Assembly (NCBI RefSeq): GCF_000423605.1
Contig: NZ_AUIH01000021.1
Location: 22,210 to 86,209 of the forward strand
Origin: Saccharospirillum impatiens DSM 12546
Lineage (GTDB): Bacteria > Pseudomonadota > Gammaproteobacteria > Pseudomonadales > Natronospirillaceae
DNA length: 64,000 bases
Direction of reading: 5' to 3'
The notes beneath the pieces are model-generated. The model saw only the letters and a list, made by a program, of their open reading frames with translations, was not told the DNA's origin and ran no database searches. Of the stretch, positions 41,241 to 50,251 are shown one piece after another; position 1 is the stretch's first letter; each line of letters opens with the position of its first letter. The translations under genes and the position numbers were made by a program.

Positions 41241-41843
41241 CTACTTATAGACCCTCTGGTCGGTCATCACTGCCGCCAGGGGCAGGTCCCACTCTTCCTG
41301 TGGAATAACCCCAACACGCTGGCACTCGTGCGCCACCCCCAGCCGCTGTGGCTGCTGTGGCCAGTGCTGCTCATGCGCAAAGGTTCTGTCGTAAAACCCA
41401 CCGCCCATTCCGAGCCGGCCGCCGCTGGCATCAAACCCCACCAGTGGCATCAGTACCCAGTCGAGCGTCCAGGTGGGTATGCGTTCCGGTCTAGTCGGTT
41501 CCGGTATGCCAAATCGGTTGGCTCGCATTCGCTCGCCCGGTTGCCAGTGGCAGAACCACAGATGCGGTCGCACCGGATCCAAGGGATTCAGCACGGGTAA
41601 AAACAGCGCTTTTTGGTCCGCTTTTAATTGTCTGACCAGGGGCTCGAGATTGATTTCACCATCATTGGCGCAGTACAGGGCGATGCGTCGGGCGCGGGGG
41701 TAGTCGGGGTGGTGGCGAATTTGGCGGATCAACCCTTCAGCGGCAAGGCGCTGTTCAGTTGACGACAGGGCGCGGCGGCGAGCGCGCAGCTCTTTGCGCA
41801 AGGCGCGTTTTTGACGGGCTACATCCGGGTCGGGCTGAGTCAT
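41241..41843 (-). CDS. ygfA: 5-formyltetrahydrofolate cyclo-ligase
   Basis: 200 residues. Converts 5-formyl-THF to 5,10-methenyl-THF with ATP. Seen: RKELRARRRALS at the N-terminus, substrate segment PVLNPLDPVRPHLWFC, and the ATP-binding VLMPLVGFDASGGRLGMGGG followed by YDRTF. It lies just after the 6S RNA gene, as in E. coli (ssrS-ygfA), and is probably expressed partly from the ssrS promoter. Confidence 0.95.
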   Translation of the reverse strand: MTQPDPDVARQKRALRKELRARRRALSSTEQRLAAEGLIRQIRHHPDYPRARRIALYCANDGEINLEPLVRQLKADQKALFLPVLNPLDPVRPHLWFCHWQPGERMRANRFGIPEPTRPERIPTWTLDWVLMPLVGFDASGGRLGMGGGFYDRTFAHEQHWPQQPQRLGVAHECQRVGVIPQEEWDLPLAAVMTDQRVYK

Positions 41844-41865
41844 CCGATACAGATTCCAAACATAA

Positions 41866-42042
41866 GTATCCCCAGACTACCGCTGCCATGAGAGACCTTG
41901 AACCGTAGAGTTCAAGGCGGCGTCCCTCGTGATAAATTAGGCTTTCCGACAAGCGGACATGCTCACATTACCAGCTAAGAAACACCTTGGTAAAAATTAT
42001 CGGCTCGAGGACTATGCATAGCTGGCGCATAGCCCAGGGATG
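41866..42042 (-). ncRNA. ssrS: 6S RNA
   Basis: About 177 nt. Read on the minus strand it contains CTCGAGCCGATAATTTTTACC, the GTCCGCTTGTCGGAAAGCCT block and a CCGCCTTGAAC...GGTTCAAGG hairpin, all close to Pseudomonas and E. coli 6S RNA. The ends pair: ATCCCTGGGCTA near the 5' end with TAGTCTGGGGAT near the 3' end (12 bp with G-U pairs). 6S RNA binds sigma-70 polymerase and tunes transcription in stationary phase. Position between zapA and ygfA is conserved. The exact ends are estimates. Confidence 0.88.
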
Positions 42043-42048
42043 TCGTGA

Positions 42049-42054
42049 ATTATA
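42049..42054 (-). promoter_or_regulatory. -10 element of the 6S RNA promoter
   Basis: A perfect TATAAT on the minus strand lies seven bases upstream of the predicted 5' end of ssrS. No clear -35 box is seen at the right distance; TGTCAT-like sequence lies near 42072. Confidence 0.6.
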
Positions 42055-42181
42055 ATGAAAATGCGGCGAATGACAGTATTGACAGTTACGAAATAATCAC
42101 TTCGAAACGCCCGCCTGGCCGGGGACGCGCTTGCCGGCCAGGCAACAGTGATTGAAAATTTTTCCGGGCCGGCCTTTACAG

Positions 42182-42499
42182 TCAGTCGTCTTCGTCCAGA
42201 TCCATCGCGATGCTGATCTGCTCGGGCAGTACCTGGCCGATTTTCTGTTCAAGCCGGGCCAGTGTGTCCTGATCGTGTGCGGCCACCGGACTGGTATCCA
42301 GCAGTTCCCGGGTCAGGTTCAGGGCGGCCATCACGGCAATGCGTTCTATGCCAAAGACCTTGCCGGTTACCCGAATCTCTTTCATTTTACGGTCAAGTGC
42401 CCGCGCCGCCTCTTCCAGTTTGGGTTCCTGGCCTTCCGGGCAGGCGACCCGGTACTCCCGGTCGAGTATGGTGACGGTCAGGGTTTGTACATTGCTCAT
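42182..42499 (-). CDS. zapA: Cell division protein ZapA
   Basis: 105 residues. FtsZ-ring stabiliser. N-terminal globular part with VTILDREYRVACPEGQEPKL and helix EEAARALDRKMKEIR, then a long C-terminal coiled coil (LARLEQKIGQVLPEQISIAM). Length and layout fit ZapA. The start overlaps the stop of the zapB-like gene by 4 nt, so they are translationally coupled; ssrS and ygfA follow. Confidence 0.93.
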   Translation of the reverse strand: MSNVQTLTVTILDREYRVACPEGQEPKLEEAARALDRKMKEIRVTGKVFGIERIAVMAALNLTRELLDTSPVAAHDQDTLARLEQKIGQVLPEQISIAMDLDEDD

Positions 42500-42705
42500 T
42501 CCGATTGCTCCATGGCCCGCAAGCGCACTATCATCGCTTCGACCCGGTCACGGGCCAGCTCGTTCTGTTTGATCAGTTTGGCGCGCTCGGCATGCCAGGC
42601 CGTTCGTTCGGCCTTGAGCAGCTGATTTTCCTGCTCCAGACGCTGAAACTGGTCGAGTAAGGCGTCCAGTTTGTGTTCCAGACTCTTAAGGGTTGGTTCA
42701 GACAT
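42496..42705 (-). CDS. TIGR02449 family coiled-coil protein (ZapB-like)
   Basis: 69 residues, almost wholly coiled coil: LEHKLDALLDQFQRLEQENQ then LLKAERTAWHAERAKLIKQN. Belongs to a small protein family encoded just before zapA in gammaproteobacteria. Probably works with the division ring; function inferred from position and from resemblance to ZapB. Confidence 0.88.
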   Translation of the reverse strand: MSEPTLKSLEHKLDALLDQFQRLEQENQLLKAERTAWHAERAKLIKQNELARDRVEAMIVRLRAMEQSE

Positions 42706-42885
42706 AGGCAGGCCAGCATTGTTTACGGGGGCCTACTATATAAACGCGACTTGGCAACGGTCAACGACTGCGGTCACAGCCTGGGCTGTGATAGCATTCT
42801 TTTATAGCAATCAGTGACGTCCGGACTGGAGCCGGACCCGCGAATCCTCTGGGCCACACTCTCCTGGCCCCTTAATGGAGACTTC

Positions 42886-43494
42886 ATGTCCGACTCCTCA
42901 GCAAAACACCCCGAACCTCGCCCTGAAGCCCAGGAAATGGCTTTTGAAGACCTCGCCGAGCTGTTCCGGCGTCTCGGTACCGGCCAAACCCCAACCTCGC
43001 TGCACGCCTCCCTGGCGGGCATTCTGGCCGCCGGCCATCGCATGAGCAGTGACGACTGGGTGCACTGGGCCCTGGAACTGCTGGCACCGACGGAAACCGT
43101 TACCGAAGGTCATCACATCATTCTGAAAGGCCTCTACATCTGGACCTTGCAATCGCTCGAAGACACTGGCCTTGGCTTTACCCTGCTGCTGCCTTCAGAC
43201 GACGCCCCGCTCGACGAGCGGCTCGATGCCCTCAGCGACTGGAGCGGCAGTTTTCTCGGCGCCTTTGGCTCGGTCGGCATCGTGGCTGAAGGCCAGGCAT
43301 TGCCGGAAGCCGTAGAAGAAGTGCTTGAAGATTTGTCCGCCATTGCCCAGGTCGATACCGATCACGACGAAGGCGACCAGGCCGAAGCCGACTTTCTGGC
43401 GATCAGTGAACACGTTCGCCTGGGTGTGCTCACCCTGTTTCTGGAATACAACGCCAACGCTGCCAGCGACGAGGAACCCCCGGTCGTACACTGA
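42886..43494 (+). CDS. ygfB: UPF0149/YgfB family protein
   Basis: 202 residues from the ATG at 42886 with TGGAG nine bases upstream; an upstream 24-residue extension is less likely. Helical acidic protein of the YgfB/YecA family: TSLHASLAGILAAGHRMSSD at the N-terminus, LDALSDWSGSFLGAFGS in the middle and a C-terminal VRLGVLTLFLEYNANA. YgfB in Pseudomonas affects a regulator of resistance genes; here only the family is certain. It precedes pepP by 65 nt on the same strand. Confidence 0.9.
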   Translation: MSDSSAKHPEPRPEAQEMAFEDLAELFRRLGTGQTPTSLHASLAGILAAGHRMSSDDWVHWALELLAPTETVTEGHHIILKGLYIWTLQSLEDTGLGFTLLLPSDDAPLDERLDALSDWSGSFLGAFGSVGIVAEGQALPEAVEEVLEDLSAIAQVDTDHDEGDQAEADFLAISEHVRLGVLTLFLEYNANAASDEEPPVVH

Positions 43495-43559
43495 CCTGAG
43501 CCCGCATAGCGCAAAACGACCCTGACTTTATTGGACAGACCGACCCTGAGGACGACAAC

Positions 43560-44894
43560 ATGAAACACATCAGCCCGGCTGAATTCGCCGAACGGCGCAA
43601 GCGTTTGATGGAACAGATGGCCGATAACAGCATCGCCATTCTGCCGTCCGCAACTGAAACCATCCGTAACAACGATGTTCACCACCGGTTCCGTCAGAAC
43701 AGCGATTTCATGTACCTCACCGGTTTTCGTGAACCCGACGCCATCCTGGTACTGATGCCCGGCCGTGAGCAAGGCGAGTACGTCTTGTTTGTTCGCGACA
43801 AGGATTCGACTCGCGAAATCTGGGATGGTTACCGCGCCGGGCCCGATGGTGCCGTTGAGCAGTATCAGGCCGACGACGCCTTCCCGATCGACGACATCGA
43901 CGACATTCTGCCGGGCCTGATGGAAGGGCGCAGTCGCGTCTACTCGCAAATGGGCGTCGACGGCGACTTCGACCACCAGCTGATGACCTGGGTGAACCAG
44001 ATACGCGCCAAGGTGCGCACCGGCGCCCAGCCGCCTGAAGACTTTTCCGACATGTCGCACCTGCTGCACGATTTGCGTCTGTTCAAGTCAAAGCAGGAAA
44101 TCGCCATCATGCGCGAAGCGGCCAAAATCAGCGCGCGCGCTCACACCCGCGCCATGAAGGCCTGCAAGCCTGGGGTCATGGAATACCAACTGCAGGCCGA
44201 GATCGAACATGAATGCATGATGGCCGGCAGCCCCTGGCCCGCCTACCCGGCCATTGTCGGCAGCGGCGACAACGCCTGCATTCTGCATTACATCGAAAAC
44301 ACCGCAAAAATCAAAGACGGTGATCTGGTACTGATTGACGCCGGCTGCGAGCTGGAGTTTTACGCCTCCGACATCACCCGCACCTTCCCGGCCAACGGCC
44401 ACTTCAGTACTGAACAACGCGCCATTTACGATCTGGTTCTGAAAGCCCAGTACGCCAGCATCGAAACGGTACGCCCCGGTCAACCCTGGATTGCCCCCCA
44501 TGAAGCCACTGTGCGGGTGCTGGTTGAAGGTTTGGTGGAACTCGGCCTGCTGGATGGCGACGTCGACGATCTGATCAGCAGCAACGCCTACGCGCCCTTC
44601 TTCATGCACAAAACCGGGCACTGGCTGGGCATGGACGTGCACGATGTCGGCGACTACAAAGTCGGCGGCGAGTGGCGGGTGATGGAACCCGGCATGGTCA
44701 TGACCATTGAACCCGGCCTGTACATCTCACCCCACAACACCCAGGTTGAAGAACGCTGGCGCGGCATCGGCGTGCGCATTGAAGACGACATCGTCGTGAC
44801 TCGCGACGGCTGTGAAGTGCTGACGCAGGATGTAGTGAAAGACCCGGCGGATATTGAAGCGCTGATGAAGGGTGGGCAGAGCAGTTTGTTTTAG
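43560..44894 (+). CDS. pepP: Xaa-Pro aminopeptidase P
   Basis: 444 residues. Cuts N-terminal residues before proline. N-terminal creatinase-like domain (RFRQNSDFMYLTGFREPDA) and C-terminal pita-bread domain with the metal ligands Asp in LIDAGCELEFYASDITRTFP, His in FFMHKTGHWLGMDVHDVGD, Glu in PGMVMTIEPGLYI and Glu in GIGVRIEDDIVVT. The dimetal site is complete. The ygfB-pepP order is conserved in gammaproteobacteria; a strong terminator follows. Confidence 0.96.
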   Translation: MKHISPAEFAERRKRLMEQMADNSIAILPSATETIRNNDVHHRFRQNSDFMYLTGFREPDAILVLMPGREQGEYVLFVRDKDSTREIWDGYRAGPDGAVEQYQADDAFPIDDIDDILPGLMEGRSRVYSQMGVDGDFDHQLMTWVNQIRAKVRTGAQPPEDFSDMSHLLHDLRLFKSKQEIAIMREAAKISARAHTRAMKACKPGVMEYQLQAEIEHECMMAGSPWPAYPAIVGSGDNACILHYIENTAKIKDGDLVLIDAGCELEFYASDITRTFPANGHFSTEQRAIYDLVLKAQYASIETVRPGQPWIAPHEATVRVLVEGLVELGLLDGDVDDLISSNAYAPFFMHKTGHWLGMDVHDVGDYKVGGEWRVMEPGMVMTIEPGLYISPHNTQVEERWRGIGVRIEDDIVVTRDGCEVLTQDVVKDPADIEALMKGGQSSLF

Positions 44895-44907
44895 TTTGTC
44901 TGCTTAA

Positions 44908-44942
44908 GACAGAAAAGCCCGCATAATGCGGGCTTTTCTGTC
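44908..44942. terminator. Bidirectional terminator after pepP
   Basis: GACAGAAAAGCCCGCA - TAA - TGCGGGCTTTTCTGTC, a 16-bp perfect stem with A and T tracts on either side. It serves pepP on the plus strand and the lipoprotein gene on the minus strand. Confidence 0.9.
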
Positions 44943-44965
44943 CGTAAAAACGTATGTATCTTCAG

Positions 44966-45676
44966 CTATGAAGAGGTTACAACCGGATCACCCGACCCAT
45001 TAAATGTAATTAAAAAAGTAATGCCCTGGCCGTCATTCATTTGTATTGAGCCCGAACTAATCGTGTCGTAATCGGTGGAAAGTGAAACCAAGGGATCAAT
45101 AGTTTCCATCGCCAAGTAACCAGAAGTAGTCCCGTCATCAAAATTAAACTTAAAATCCATCTCAGTAGTTGTTGTATTACCGTCGTCAACGACACTGAAA
45201 TCCATTGGGTTAAAGCTGATGCTGACATTTGTACCGGACTCACTATCAGCTATATCTATGTTGTAATTACCAGACACTTCAAACGTCTTCACACCGCTAT
45301 TATCAGACCATGCAATAGTCATCTGCGAATCAAAAGAAAATCCGCCAAAACTGCAGTCTGTATAGGTGATGGTTGCCGTGCCAGAGGTAGAATTACCACT
45401 GTATGATTCGGTATAGCACGTATCGAGGTTTCTGAGTGAATTCTTCGCATTCAAGCTACTCCCAGCAGCAGTACTGGAGGAACTCGCTACTTCCAGCGTT
45501 GTATCGACTGCTATTTCTCGAACAGCCAGGCCCATTTGCGCATAGACTGCCATAGAATTAGCCGTGCTCGCATCGAGAGCCAAAGAGTTGTCGGTCCCAG
45601 CGGACCCGCCTCCTTCCGAATTACAACCAACTAACAGCACGCTACACAACAATCCAAGTAGTATCCGATTTGTCAT
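44966..45676 (-). CDS. Secreted lipoprotein of unknown function
   Basis: 236 residues. Lipoprotein signal with lipobox LLVGC (Cys about 18) and a low-complexity linker (NSEGGGSAGTDNS). The mature part is Ser/Thr/Gly/Asp-rich and beta-strand-like (TATITYTDCSFGGFSF, GTNVSISFNPMDFSV). Two spaced cysteines (CYTES and TDCSF) may form a disulfide. AT content is higher than in neighbours, a possible sign of transfer. No family is recognised. An ordinary 300-nt region without genes lies upstream. Confidence 0.7.
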   Translation of the reverse strand: MTNRILLGLLCSVLLVGCNSEGGGSAGTDNSLALDASTANSMAVYAQMGLAVREIAVDTTLEVASSSSTAAGSSLNAKNSLRNLDTCYTESYSGNSTSGTATITYTDCSFGGFSFDSQMTIAWSDNSGVKTFEVSGNYNIDIADSESGTNVSISFNPMDFSVVDDGNTTTTEMDFKFNFDDGTTSGYLAMETIDPLVSLSTDYDTISSGSIQMNDGQGITFLITFNGSGDPVVTSS

Positions 45677-45975
45677 TCTAATCTCCTAGCTTTATCACTC
45701 TGTACACTCAACAATTCTGGCACTAAAAATAGAGCAGAACCATCACCATATAGCACCAGAATAAATTTTTACGTATTCATTCCATGTATTTCTTCAATCT
45801 CGCCTGAACGGAATGAGCCACGGACTACACACTCGAAACTCAACCTGATTATCGAACCACCCGGAGAATTACGCTGTGATTTTGCGTTATTTATTTTTAT
45901 TCAGTGTATCAATTTGAGCAAGCAACTCTCTACTCCCCGAAAGGGTTAGCCCAAACGGGGGGCTCACAGACCTCC

Positions 45976-46152
45976 TTAGGACTGGTGATCCACCTGCTCG
46001 ACATTCACCGTTTCTATTGCCCCCAGAGCAGCTTCAACCGCCCCTTCCGCGCACAAGCCCAGCATCCGTGCTTCTTCAAAGGCTTCCCTGGCGGCTTCAA
46101 GACAGGCCTTCCGGGTGTCTTGCGCCCATTGTCTGGCTTGTTGTTCGTTCAT
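45976..46152 (-). CDS. Small conserved protein of 58 residues
   Basis: Starts at the ATG at 46152 with GGAGGG five to ten bases upstream. Helical, with ARQWAQDTRKACLEAAREAF and GLCAEGAVEAALGAIETV. Short proteins with the GLCAEGA motif are widespread in Pseudomonas-like bacteria and are often labelled acetyltransferases without evidence. Function unknown. Confidence 0.7.
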   Translation of the reverse strand: MNEQQARQWAQDTRKACLEAAREAFEEARMLGLCAEGAVEAALGAIETVNVEQVDHQS

Positions 46153-46330
46153 ATCACCCTCCCGTGACCCCGTGATCAGAGTCGCAGAGGGTAGACCAAA
46201 CTGACCCAATAAGCGCTGCTGTTCACAGTAGCGGGTAGCAGAGCTGGCTAAGGCCGCCCCTAGCCGCGGGGTGCAGCGCTGACAGGCAGCAGCCGCCTAA
46301 CCCATTTACCGGGCGCAGTGCCTGTTCGAC

Positions 46331-47650
46331 TCAGCCATGGATCACACGGTTAACCCGGTTCTCCAGCATTTCCTGCCGACTGGAAACCGGCTGCGGATTC
46401 AGGTCGTTCGACACCGCGTAGTCACTCAGACTATCGAGGCTGTAGCTGCCATCCAAAATACCGCGGCCCAGCGCCTCTTGCCAGCCAGCATAACGCTGCT
46501 CAACAAAGTCACTCAGTGTCGCTTGCTCGACCAGTTCCGCCGCTTTCATATAGGCCAGGGCCACGGTATCCATCGCGCCGATGTGGGCGTGAAACAGGTC
46601 GTCTGCGGCAATAGAGGTTCGGCGCAGTTTGGTGTCAAAGTTGAACCCACCACGGGTAAAGCCACCGGCGCGAATGATCTGGTAGCAAGCCAGAGTCATT
46701 TCCTCAACGCTGTTGGGGAACTGGTCGGTATCCCAGCCGTTTTGGTGATCGCCCCGGTTGGCATCCACCGAGCCCAGAATCCCGAGAGCAGAGGCTGTCG
46801 CCAGTTCATGCTCAAAGGTATGGCCGGCCAGCGTCGCATGGTTCACTTCAATGTTTACCTGAACCTCTTTTTCCAGGCCGTATTTCTGCAAAAAGCCAAA
46901 GACGGTAGCAGAGTCATAATCGTACTGATGCTTGGTCGGCTCCTGGGGTTTTGGCTCGATCAACAGCGCACCTTTGAAACCGATTTTGTATTTGTAGTCG
47001 ACCACCATTTGCAGGAAACGACCCAACTGGTCCTGTTCGCGTTTCAGGTCGGTATTGAGCAAGGTCTCATAGCCCTCACGTCCGCCCCAAAGCACGTAGT
47101 TGGCGCCACCCAGGCGATGCGTCGCCTCCAGCGCCTGCTGCACTTGCGAGGCGGCATAGGCAAATACGTCCGGATCCGGGTTGGTGGCCGCACCGGCCAT
47201 ATAGCGCTTGTTGCCGAAGTTCTTGGCCGTGCCCCAAAGCAGCTGCATGCCCGTCTCGGCCTGCTTGGCTTCGGCGCGATCGATCATCGCTGCAAAATTG
47301 TTGCGGCTTTCGCGAATGGACGCGCCTTCAGGCGCAATGTCGTAATCATGGAAGGTCCAGAAGGGCGCACCCAGCTTGGCGAAAAAGTCGAAGGCGACGT
47401 CCATTTTCTGATGCGCCAACGCCATTGCATCACTGCCCTTATGCCAGGGGCGGTCGAAGGTTCCGTCGCCAAACACATCGGCGCCGTTCCAACAGAAGTT
47501 GTGCCAATAGCAGACGGCAAAGCGCAAGTGGTCTTTCAACGGCTTACCCAGAACCACTCGCTCGGCGTCGTAGTGGCGAAACGCCAGTGGGTTATCGGAC
47601 ATCGGGCCTTCGTACTGGATAGGCTCGACTCCGCTGAAAAATGTCGACAT
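46331..47650 (-). CDS. xylA: Xylose isomerase
   Basis: 439 residues, the class II XylA length. Converts D-xylose to D-xylulose with two divalent metals. Seen: [13 protein letters not shown] with catalytic His, [24 protein letters not shown]-type [59 protein letters not shown] and FDTKLRRTS. All ligand residues appear intact. It lies downstream of xylFHG on the same strand but behind a terminator, so it should have its own promoter in 47651-48004. Confidence 0.97.
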   Translation of the reverse strand: MSTFFSGVEPIQYEGPMSDNPLAFRHYDAERVVLGKPLKDHLRFAVCYWHNFCWNGADVFGDGTFDRPWHKGSDAMALAHQKMDVAFDFFAKLGAPFWTFHDYDIAPEGASIRESRNNFAAMIDRAEAKQAETGMQLLWGTAKNFGNKRYMAGAATNPDPDVFAYAASQVQQALEATHRLGGANYVLWGGREGYETLLNTDLKREQDQLGRFLQMVVDYKYKIGFKGALLIEPKPQEPTKHQYDYDSATVFGFLQKYGLEKEVQVNIEVNHATLAGHTFEHELATASALGILGSVDANRGDHQNGWDTDQFPNSVEEMTLACYQIIRAGGFTRGGFNFDTKLRRTSIAADDLFHAHIGAMDTVALAYMKAAELVEQATLSDFVEQRYAGWQEALGRGILDGSYSLDSLSDYAVSNDLNPQPVSSRQEMLENRVNRVIHG

Positions 47651-48004
47651 GGTCAGTCCTCTTGTAATCAGGGTTGGTTGAGCGACGCGGTATGTTGGTT
47701 GTGGTAAAACGCCAGACGCGTCCGGTAACAGGCTGCCCTGCCCGCGACTGGTTGATGGGTCTGTGTATTCGGAACAGCGCGCGCCGTAGCGACCCGCCTG
47801 ACCGCGACGCTGATCCGTGCGGTCTTCAGGTTTGGGGTGTCCGGATCCGGTAACGGATGCATTGCACTACACTCCTTCACACTGGGCAGCGCTGCCCGAT
47901 CTTATTTTATTTGCCTCTCGAAATTATAAAGGCAAAAGGGGAAGCTGAGTCAACCGGTTTTTACGACTTCGATTAACGCCAGCCTCTGTGGGTACTGGTT
48001 TGAC
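47651..48004. other. xylA upstream region, no clear gene
   Basis: 354 nt. Notable sequences are a perfect 14-bp palindrome GGGCAGCGCTGCCC (47884-47897) and the inverted repeat TTTGCCT-N13-AGGCAAA (47910-47936) in an AT-rich stretch. Either could be an operator for XylR or a global regulator. A minus-strand frame of 64 codons (47668-47862, start with upstream AAGGAG) leads into xylA but looks non-coding in composition. Confidence 0.4.
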
Positions 48005-48032
48005 TAAAAAAGCCCCGGCGCACTGCCGGGGA
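48005..48032 (-). terminator. Rho-independent terminator of the xylFHG operon
   Basis: On the minus strand CCCCGGC - AGTGC - GCCGGGG is followed by CTTTTTT. Stem of 7 G/C pairs and a clear T-run, about 55 nt after the xylG stop. Confidence 0.9.
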
Positions 48033-48084
48033 AACGAGGTAAAGCCAACTCATGAAGCCTGGAAGTCTGCGGGCCTCCCGGGTT

Positions 48085-48903
48085 TTAGGGCATGGCAAGC
48101 GGGCCTTCTTCCAGGGTATTTTCGGTCGGCGAAGCACCCGGGCCTGGCACAACCCCCTCTGGGCATTTGCCGAGGATGATCATGCCCAGCACATCGTCCT
48201 TGGTCACTTGGCTGACTTCGGCAGTGCCCACCAGTTGTCCGTTCTTCATCACGCTGACCCGGTCTGAGAGATCGAACACGTCATGAATGTCGTGTGAGAT
48301 CAGGAAGATGCCAATGCCCTCCGATTTCAGGTGTTTGATGAGCTCCGCCACCTGGGCCGTTTCTTCGGGGCCAAGGGCGGCTGTCGGCTCGTCCATGATC
48401 AGAATGCGCGCATTAAAGTAAAGCGCCCGGGCAATGGCGACCGACTGCCGCTGACCGCCGGACAGCGACTTGACCGGATCCTTGAAGCGTTTGAAATTGG
48501 GGTTCAGTCGCCCCATCACCTGACGGCAGGCACTTTCCATGGCGGCATCATCAAGGGTGTTCCAACGGGTTCGGATCTCCCGGCCAAGAAACAGGTTGGA
48601 CGCCGCGTCGAGATTATCGGCCAGTGCCAGCGTCTGGTAGATGGTTTCGATCCCCAACGCCTTGGCCTCTCTCGGGTTATCAATCGACACCGGCTGACCG
48701 TCTATTCGAATCTCGCCCCGGCTCATCCGGTAGGCGCCAGAGAGGATCTTGATCAGGGTGGATTTGCCCGCACCGTTGTGGCCCAACAGGCCCACCACTT
48801 CGCCGGGGTAGAGGTCTATAGAGACATCGTTAACCGCTTTGTTTCCGCCGAAAGCGATCGACATGTTGCGCATATCGACCAGGGGTGAATGTGATTGCGT
48901 CAT
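48085..48903 (-). CDS. xylG: Xylose ABC transporter ATP-binding protein (single-cassette)
   Basis: 272 residues from the ATG at 48903, which overlaps the permease stop as ATGA and has AGGAG upstream; a start at 48939 is less likely. Walker [10 protein letters not shown], signature [15 protein letters not shown], Walker [14 protein letters not shown] and switch His LISHDIHDV are intact. There is only one cassette, whereas E. coli XylG has two in about 510 residues. It resembles the single-cassette FrcA type and must act as a homodimer. Sugar specificity rests on XylF and gene context. Confidence 0.9.
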   Translation of the reverse strand: MTQSHSPLVDMRNMSIAFGGNKAVNDVSIDLYPGEVVGLLGHNGAGKSTLIKILSGAYRMSRGEIRIDGQPVSIDNPREAKALGIETIYQTLALADNLDAASNLFLGREIRTRWNTLDDAAMESACRQVMGRLNPNFKRFKDPVKSLSGGQRQSVAIARALYFNARILIMDEPTAALGPEETAQVAELIKHLKSEGIGIFLISHDIHDVFDLSDRVSVMKNGQLVGTAEVSQVTKDDVLGMIILGKCPEGVVPGPGASPTENTLEEGPLAMP

Positions 48904-50180
48904 CCCGAACTCCTCTTGCGATACAGGGTGTCGACCCACACAGCCAATACCAGCACCACCCCGACCACCATGTTCTGCAAGGGCGTATCAATGCCCACCA
49001 GAACCATGCCGGACTGCAGTGACTGCATGACCAGTGCGCCGAGAATGGCGCCAGCCACCTTGCCGACGCCGCCCGCCAGCGAGGTACCGCCAATCACAGC
49101 CGCCGCGATCACGTACAACTCATCCAGCGTGCCCTGAGCGTTGGTCGCCGCATTCAACCGCGCGGTGGATATCGATGCCGCAATGGCTGCCAGTACACCC
49201 ATGACGACAAACACCAGCATGATCACCCGGCGGGTATTGACCCCGGCCAGTTCAGCGGCCTCCGGGTTACCGCCGATGGCGAATACGTAGCGCCCGAATC
49301 GGGTCCGGGTCGCGATAAAGGTCATCACCATGCCGACGACAATGGCAATCAATACCGGAACCGCAAAACCGTGCGCGATGACCAGACCACCGTCAGGGAC
49401 CGGGATGCCCTGAGCTTCGGCATAGCGCTGGGCGATGCGCGAAGGCCAGGGATAGGCATTGGCCAGAGTCGCCGCGCCGATAACACCGAAGCAGTAAACA
49501 CTGCCAACCAGCCATTCCGCCCACACGGGCCGGAGCGGAAACTGATGCAAACGGCGCAGGTGCCGGCCCCGTAAAATGGCGGCAATAATCATCAGGCAGA
49601 TAACAGCAGCGATCATCCAGGTCGCCAGCTCACCCACCGACCCGGCCGGGCCGCCACCCATGATTTGAAAGGTGGAATCCATAGGTGCCACCGTGCGCCC
49701 GGAGGTAACCCACCAGGCCGCACCGCGCCAGGTGAGCAAGCCGCCCAGCGTCACGATAAAGGCGGGCACGCCCATGTACGCGATCACATAACCCTGAATC
49801 GCGCCAATGATGGCACCAGCGACCATGCCGACCAACAAGGCCATCAGCCAGGTGGTGGGGTGATCGTAACCCAGCCAGGCCGGAATCAGTTCAGCCTGGG
49901 TAACGCCAATAATCATACCGGTGACGCCGAGTACGGAGCCCACCGACAAATCAATATTGCGGGTCACGATCACCAGCACCATACCCGTGGCCATCACCGC
50001 GACCGACGACGTTTGCACGCTGAGATTCCAGAGATTACGCGGGGTGAGAAAAGCCCCGTCTGTGACCAGGCCGAAACCGAGCCATATCATTGCCAGGACC
50101 GCGACCATCCCCAATATCCGGACGTCCGCCTCCGTAGCCGCCAACAACCGTTTTGCCGGGTTGGTGGAAGAATCAACCAT
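48900..50180 (-). CDS. xylH: Xylose ABC transporter permease
   Basis: 426 residues of the ribose/xylose permease family. Around ten to twelve hydrophobic helices. Typical elements: [40 protein letters not shown], a [17 protein letters not shown] segment, [20 protein letters not shown] and [20 protein letters not shown]. It forms the membrane channel with XylG. Its stop overlaps the xylG start, and xylF lies 71 nt upstream. Confidence 0.93.
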   Translation of the reverse strand: MVDSSTNPAKRLLAATEADVRILGMVAVLAMIWLGFGLVTDGAFLTPRNLWNLSVQTSSVAVMATGMVLVIVTRNIDLSVGSVLGVTGMIIGVTQAELIPAWLGYDHPTTWLMALLVGMVAGAIIGAIQGYVIAYMGVPAFIVTLGGLLTWRGAAWWVTSGRTVAPMDSTFQIMGGGPAGSVGELATWMIAAVICLMIIAAILRGRHLRRLHQFPLRPVWAEWLVGSVYCFGVIGAATLANAYPWPSRIAQRYAEAQGIPVPDGGLVIAHGFAVPVLIAIVVGMVMTFIATRTRFGRYVFAIGGNPEAAELAGVNTRRVIMLVFVVMGVLAAIAASISTARLNAATNAQGTLDELYVIAAAVIGGTSLAGGVGKVAGAILGALVMQSLQSGMVLVGIDTPLQNMVVGVVLVLAVWVDTLYRKRSSG

Positions 50181-50251
50181 GTCCCGTTGCTCCCTTTACA
50201 TCTGTTTGGAAAGCGGAGCGCCCAACCTCGCCGGGCACTCCATGACGGGTT

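Noticed and set aside
46337..47707. Long plus-strand frame opposite xylA (456 codons)
   Set aside because: Shadow of the highly codon-biased xylA gene; no motif of its own and His/Arg/Gly-rich composition typical of antisense frames.
47668..47862. Minus-strand frame upstream of xylA, ATG with AAGGAG nearby (64 codons)
   Set aside because: Arg/Ala/Pro-rich composition, no family, and it spans the likely xylA promoter/leader. A leader peptide is not excluded, but nothing beyond the ribosome site supports it.
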